Assembly: GCF_000003605.2 (NCBI RefSeq)
Contig: NW_003155237.1
Span: 1,030,757 to 1,078,326 of the forward strand
Direction: 5' to 3'
Length of the DNA stretch: 47,570 nucleotides
Source of the DNA: Saccoglossus kowalevskii
Taxonomy: Eukaryota; Hemichordata; Enteropneusta; Harrimaniidae
This document shows positions 45,490-47,570 of this stretch, one piece after another (within the stretch, counting starts at the first letter, position 1; each line of letters opens with the position of its first letter). Position numbers and translations under genes: made by a program. Under the pieces are notes generated by a model. The model saw only the letters and a list, made by a program, of their open reading frames with translations, was not told the DNA's origin and made no database searches.

Positions 45490-45640
45490 AAGCAAATAAC
45501 ACCGAATAAACGGCAAGGTAAAGACTATGTCTAATTATAGTAAACACGTACTGCGTGCGTGACTCGAAACGGCGCTCGCGTACGGCACCTAATCGCCTAG
45601 CTTCACGCCACTACACGTCTTCCCCTCGGCCACCGGGCAT
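45490..45640 (-). mobile_element. tRNA-derived SINE, copy 2
   Basis: It is nearly identical to 37531-37376, with a 5-bp deletion (GCGCG) and a few substitutions. One of these changes box B to GTTTCGAGTC. The strand is the same as copy 1. The flanks differ: the minisatellite beside copy 1 is absent here. Confidence 0.6.
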
Positions 45641-46723
45641 CCCCAAAAAAGGATGCTTAATAACCGAGCTTATTACGTGCAGAGAACATGAAACCCGTCC
45701 ACGCGATCCGCGCCACACAGCTATACTGGGCAAATGATAAAGGAGATGAACAGGCTATTGTAAATACATGCGAGTTTGTTCAAGCTGTTTTCAAGTTTAA
45801 TCGGGGTGCTTTAATTGAGACTGACTTCAGGTCGGGTTGCTGAATTTGTCATGTTCATATCAAAGATCCGTAATCAGGTGTATCCGTAGTCAGGTTCTTT
45901 GACAGCTACTTGCTATTACAGTCACATGCCTGAAAATCGAAATAAATGGATCAGTACTATTTTTATAAATTTATTTTTTTCAGATTCGTTCATCTATAAT
46001 AATATATTATCATTGATTTATTCTCAGCCTCCAAGTGACTTCGCTTGTACATTTTAGGTTTCACCATAGTTTGAGTTTTCTTTCGTGACTGTACCTGCTG
46101 TGAGGGGCCTACAGCAGTGAAAGTAAACTTTATGATGTCTGCAGTTGCTGGAAGCCGGAGTAACATGTTATTTTGTTGAACACCTTGCGTACCACAATCC
46201 CGTTGATAAGGATATTAGAGTGTTGATCTACTCTTTGGAACATGGCGCGCACAAAACGTTTTTGCAGCGCACTATTATCATTTTGCTTGGTGAAATGTCC
46301 AAAAGAGTAGCACACAGGCGGACGAAAACACGCGAAACTACGTTTCATTATTTGAAAAATGTACCGATATTTGCCGACGACTTCAAGACTGCATACTACT
46401 GCATACTCTCATCACAGTGACTATTTGGCCGCCTCAAGTGTAAATATTAGGACGCCGGGAACCAGCGAAAGTGACTGTCTGTCACGAGAATTGCCTTACC
46501 GAACACATTCAGGGTTGAGGGCGCTATGTTCAACTTTCGAAAAACGCTTCAAGTGCACGATTGTGTTTTAACTCATAAATGTTGTCTTTATTTTCAAATG
46601 ATTATTTATAAATTATCATGAATACAAATGTGACAAAAATAAATTTACTCGTCTATATTTCACTGATTTTTTTTGAGCAAATGATTTTTTAAAATATCAT
46701 TCTTGCCATGTCAACTGAAGGAT

Positions 46724-46764
46724 CGTACCTTGTTATTAGCTGAGATACCCTAGGACAAGGTACG
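46724..46764. repeat. Perfect 10-bp inverted repeat upstream of the SPEC3-like gene
   Basis: CGTACCTTGT and ACAAGGTACG are separated by 21 nt, about 175 bp before the start codon. It could be a dyad operator or a cruciform; no known motif was recognised. Confidence 0.5.
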
Positions 46765-46939
46765 AAGTGATCTACTAGAATTACGCGCGCGCGAAAGCAG
46801 GGAAGATAGTTCGTAGGTCAATTTCCCCGGCGTTCAATCGCACAAATTAGGAAGTTTGTGACATTAGAACAACATTACTGCAAGTTAACCCACATATGGA
46901 CCAACGTTTTCTCATTTGAGACATCTTTGACTTCTCAGA

Positions 46940-47066
46940 ATGGCTACAACTACCACAGTCGTTGTCACCGAGAGACAACCAAATTGTTGTCGTGCAGCAA
47001 TCCCAGCACTTCATATTGCCGGCGCTGCGGTGGCTTGTGTATTTAATATATTCATTCCTGGCTTTG
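46940..47066 (+). CDS. SPEC3/stum-family membrane protein, first coding exon (gene continues off right edge)
   Basis: The ATG at 46940 encodes 42 residues plus one base before the GTAAGT donor at 47067. The N-terminus is a Thr/Val run (TTTTVVV). CCRAAIPALHIAGAA leads into a membrane segment (about 23-41) ending FNIFIPGF, with the next base starting a Gly codon. This is the start of the SPEC3/C1orf95 (stum) domain, whose family continues IPG-GT with a second membrane segment. Sea-urchin SPEC3 is linked to ectodermal cilia and Drosophila stum to mechanosensory neurons. The sequence TTGACTTCTCAG just before the ATG may be a 3' splice site, so the leader may lie upstream. The gene is too incomplete to assign an orthologue. 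Confidence 0.8.
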
Positions 47067-47570
47067 GTAAGTTTGTATGGTAGTTCAGTAGTTTGTAGAA
47101 TTGCATATACTCATAATTTGTCTGTGAACATTATGATCTGACTTGTTTGCTTGAAACTTGAAAAATCTATCAGCGTTGACGCGTGGTTTTAATGGTGACT
47201 CTGAGTGAGATTGTGATTTATTTTATCTAGGGATGTACCCGAACCAAGACGACATACAATAAATATAAATAACTTGAAGACTTCGCTTAAACAAAAAAAC
47301 ACTATTTTCATTGAACAACTTACAAATTTAAACTTTCTGTGACCATTTTCTAGATTCAATATTATGATCGCTGTTGCTAGGATACCGTTCTCGACCACAG
47401 CGCATCCGGGTGATTGATATTCTTACCGAAACCATGTTCGTTTCAGACCAAACCAGTCGTAAACAAAGTAAACAAATGATCTGTGTATTACGTCAAAAAA
47501 CCAATCGTGTTTCACCCAGCTTCCACTGCCAATTTGAAAAGACGTCAGACGTCAGACGTCATCGTAGCCC
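47067..47570. other. First part of the SPEC3-like intron
   Basis: There is no recognisable second exon here. The final bases contain a short repeat, GACGTCAGACGTCAGACGTC, near 47541-47560. Confidence 0.55.

Larger units (their letters stand above)
41511..46939. other. Intergenic region between lectin and SPEC3-like genes
   Basis: This is 5.4 kb. It holds a stem-loop (42982-43016), a tRNA-like sequence (43358-43436), a hAT-like MITE (44667-45197), a SINE copy (45490-45640) and an inverted repeat near the SPEC3-like promoter (46724-46764). Two overlapping open frames on opposite strands at 46130-46420 and one at 43832-44185 have no homology or splice support. Confidence 0.5.

Noticed and set aside
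45555-45737. Arginine-rich open frame
   Set aside because: It reads through SINE copy 2; the composition reflects the tRNA-like GC-rich head.
46130-46420. Overlapping open frames on both strands
   Set aside because: Neither shows homology; simultaneous openness on both strands suggests chance in a less AT-rich patch.

Overview
This is an AT-rich, intron-rich animal nuclear genome window. Exons are short (32-361 bp), all introns are GT-AG, introns reach 10 kb, and roughly a third of the non-coding DNA I could inspect closely is small non-autonomous transposons. The gene set, the frequent acatgta motif, and the abundance of short inverted-repeat (MITE-like) and tandem-core elements suggest a marine invertebrate, such as a hemichordate, echinoderm or lophotrochozoan. 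I cannot fix the species from sequence alone.

Layout. (1) Positions 9-27361, minus strand: the first eight coding exons of the Ral GTPase-activating protein subunit alpha gene (RALGAPA1/2 type), in frame and without interruption. The rest of the gene, including the C-terminal GAP domain, lies off the left edge. (2) Positions 27362-27837: a head-to-head promoter region shared with the next gene. (3) Positions 27838-31355, plus strand: a complete four-exon NPC2 gene, encoding the secreted/lysosomal cholesterol-binding ML-domain protein, 153 aa. (4) Positions 31356-39343: gene-poor DNA with MITEs, an AT microsatellite, a fold-back element, a tRNA-derived SINE and a 44-bp minisatellite. (5) Positions 39344-41510, minus strand: a complete four-exon secreted C-type lectin of 201 aa with a cysteine-rich tail. 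(6) Positions 41511-46939: gene-poor, with a tRNA-like sequence, a hAT-like MITE with a 7-bp target duplication and a second SINE copy. (7) Positions 46940-47066, plus strand: the first coding exon of a SPEC3/stum-family membrane protein, continuing past the right edge.

The long RALGAPA introns hold most of the mobile DNA. There are two copies of a roughly 1-kb Helentron/HINE-like ('pearl'-like) element with a 157-bp tandem core. There is one copy of a second family with the same architecture and a 290-bp core. There are two TA-target MITE families in several copies. One MITE insertion is dated by a paralogous empty site elsewhere in the window.

RALGAPA and NPC2 share a 476-bp divergent promoter. 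In vertebrates RalGAP restrains Ral and mTORC1 signalling and NPC2 delivers lysosomal cholesterol that activates mTORC1. Shared regulation is therefore an attractive but untested idea. The lectin and SPEC3 genes show no obvious functional link to them. I saw no tRNA or rRNA gene, CRISPR array or operon.
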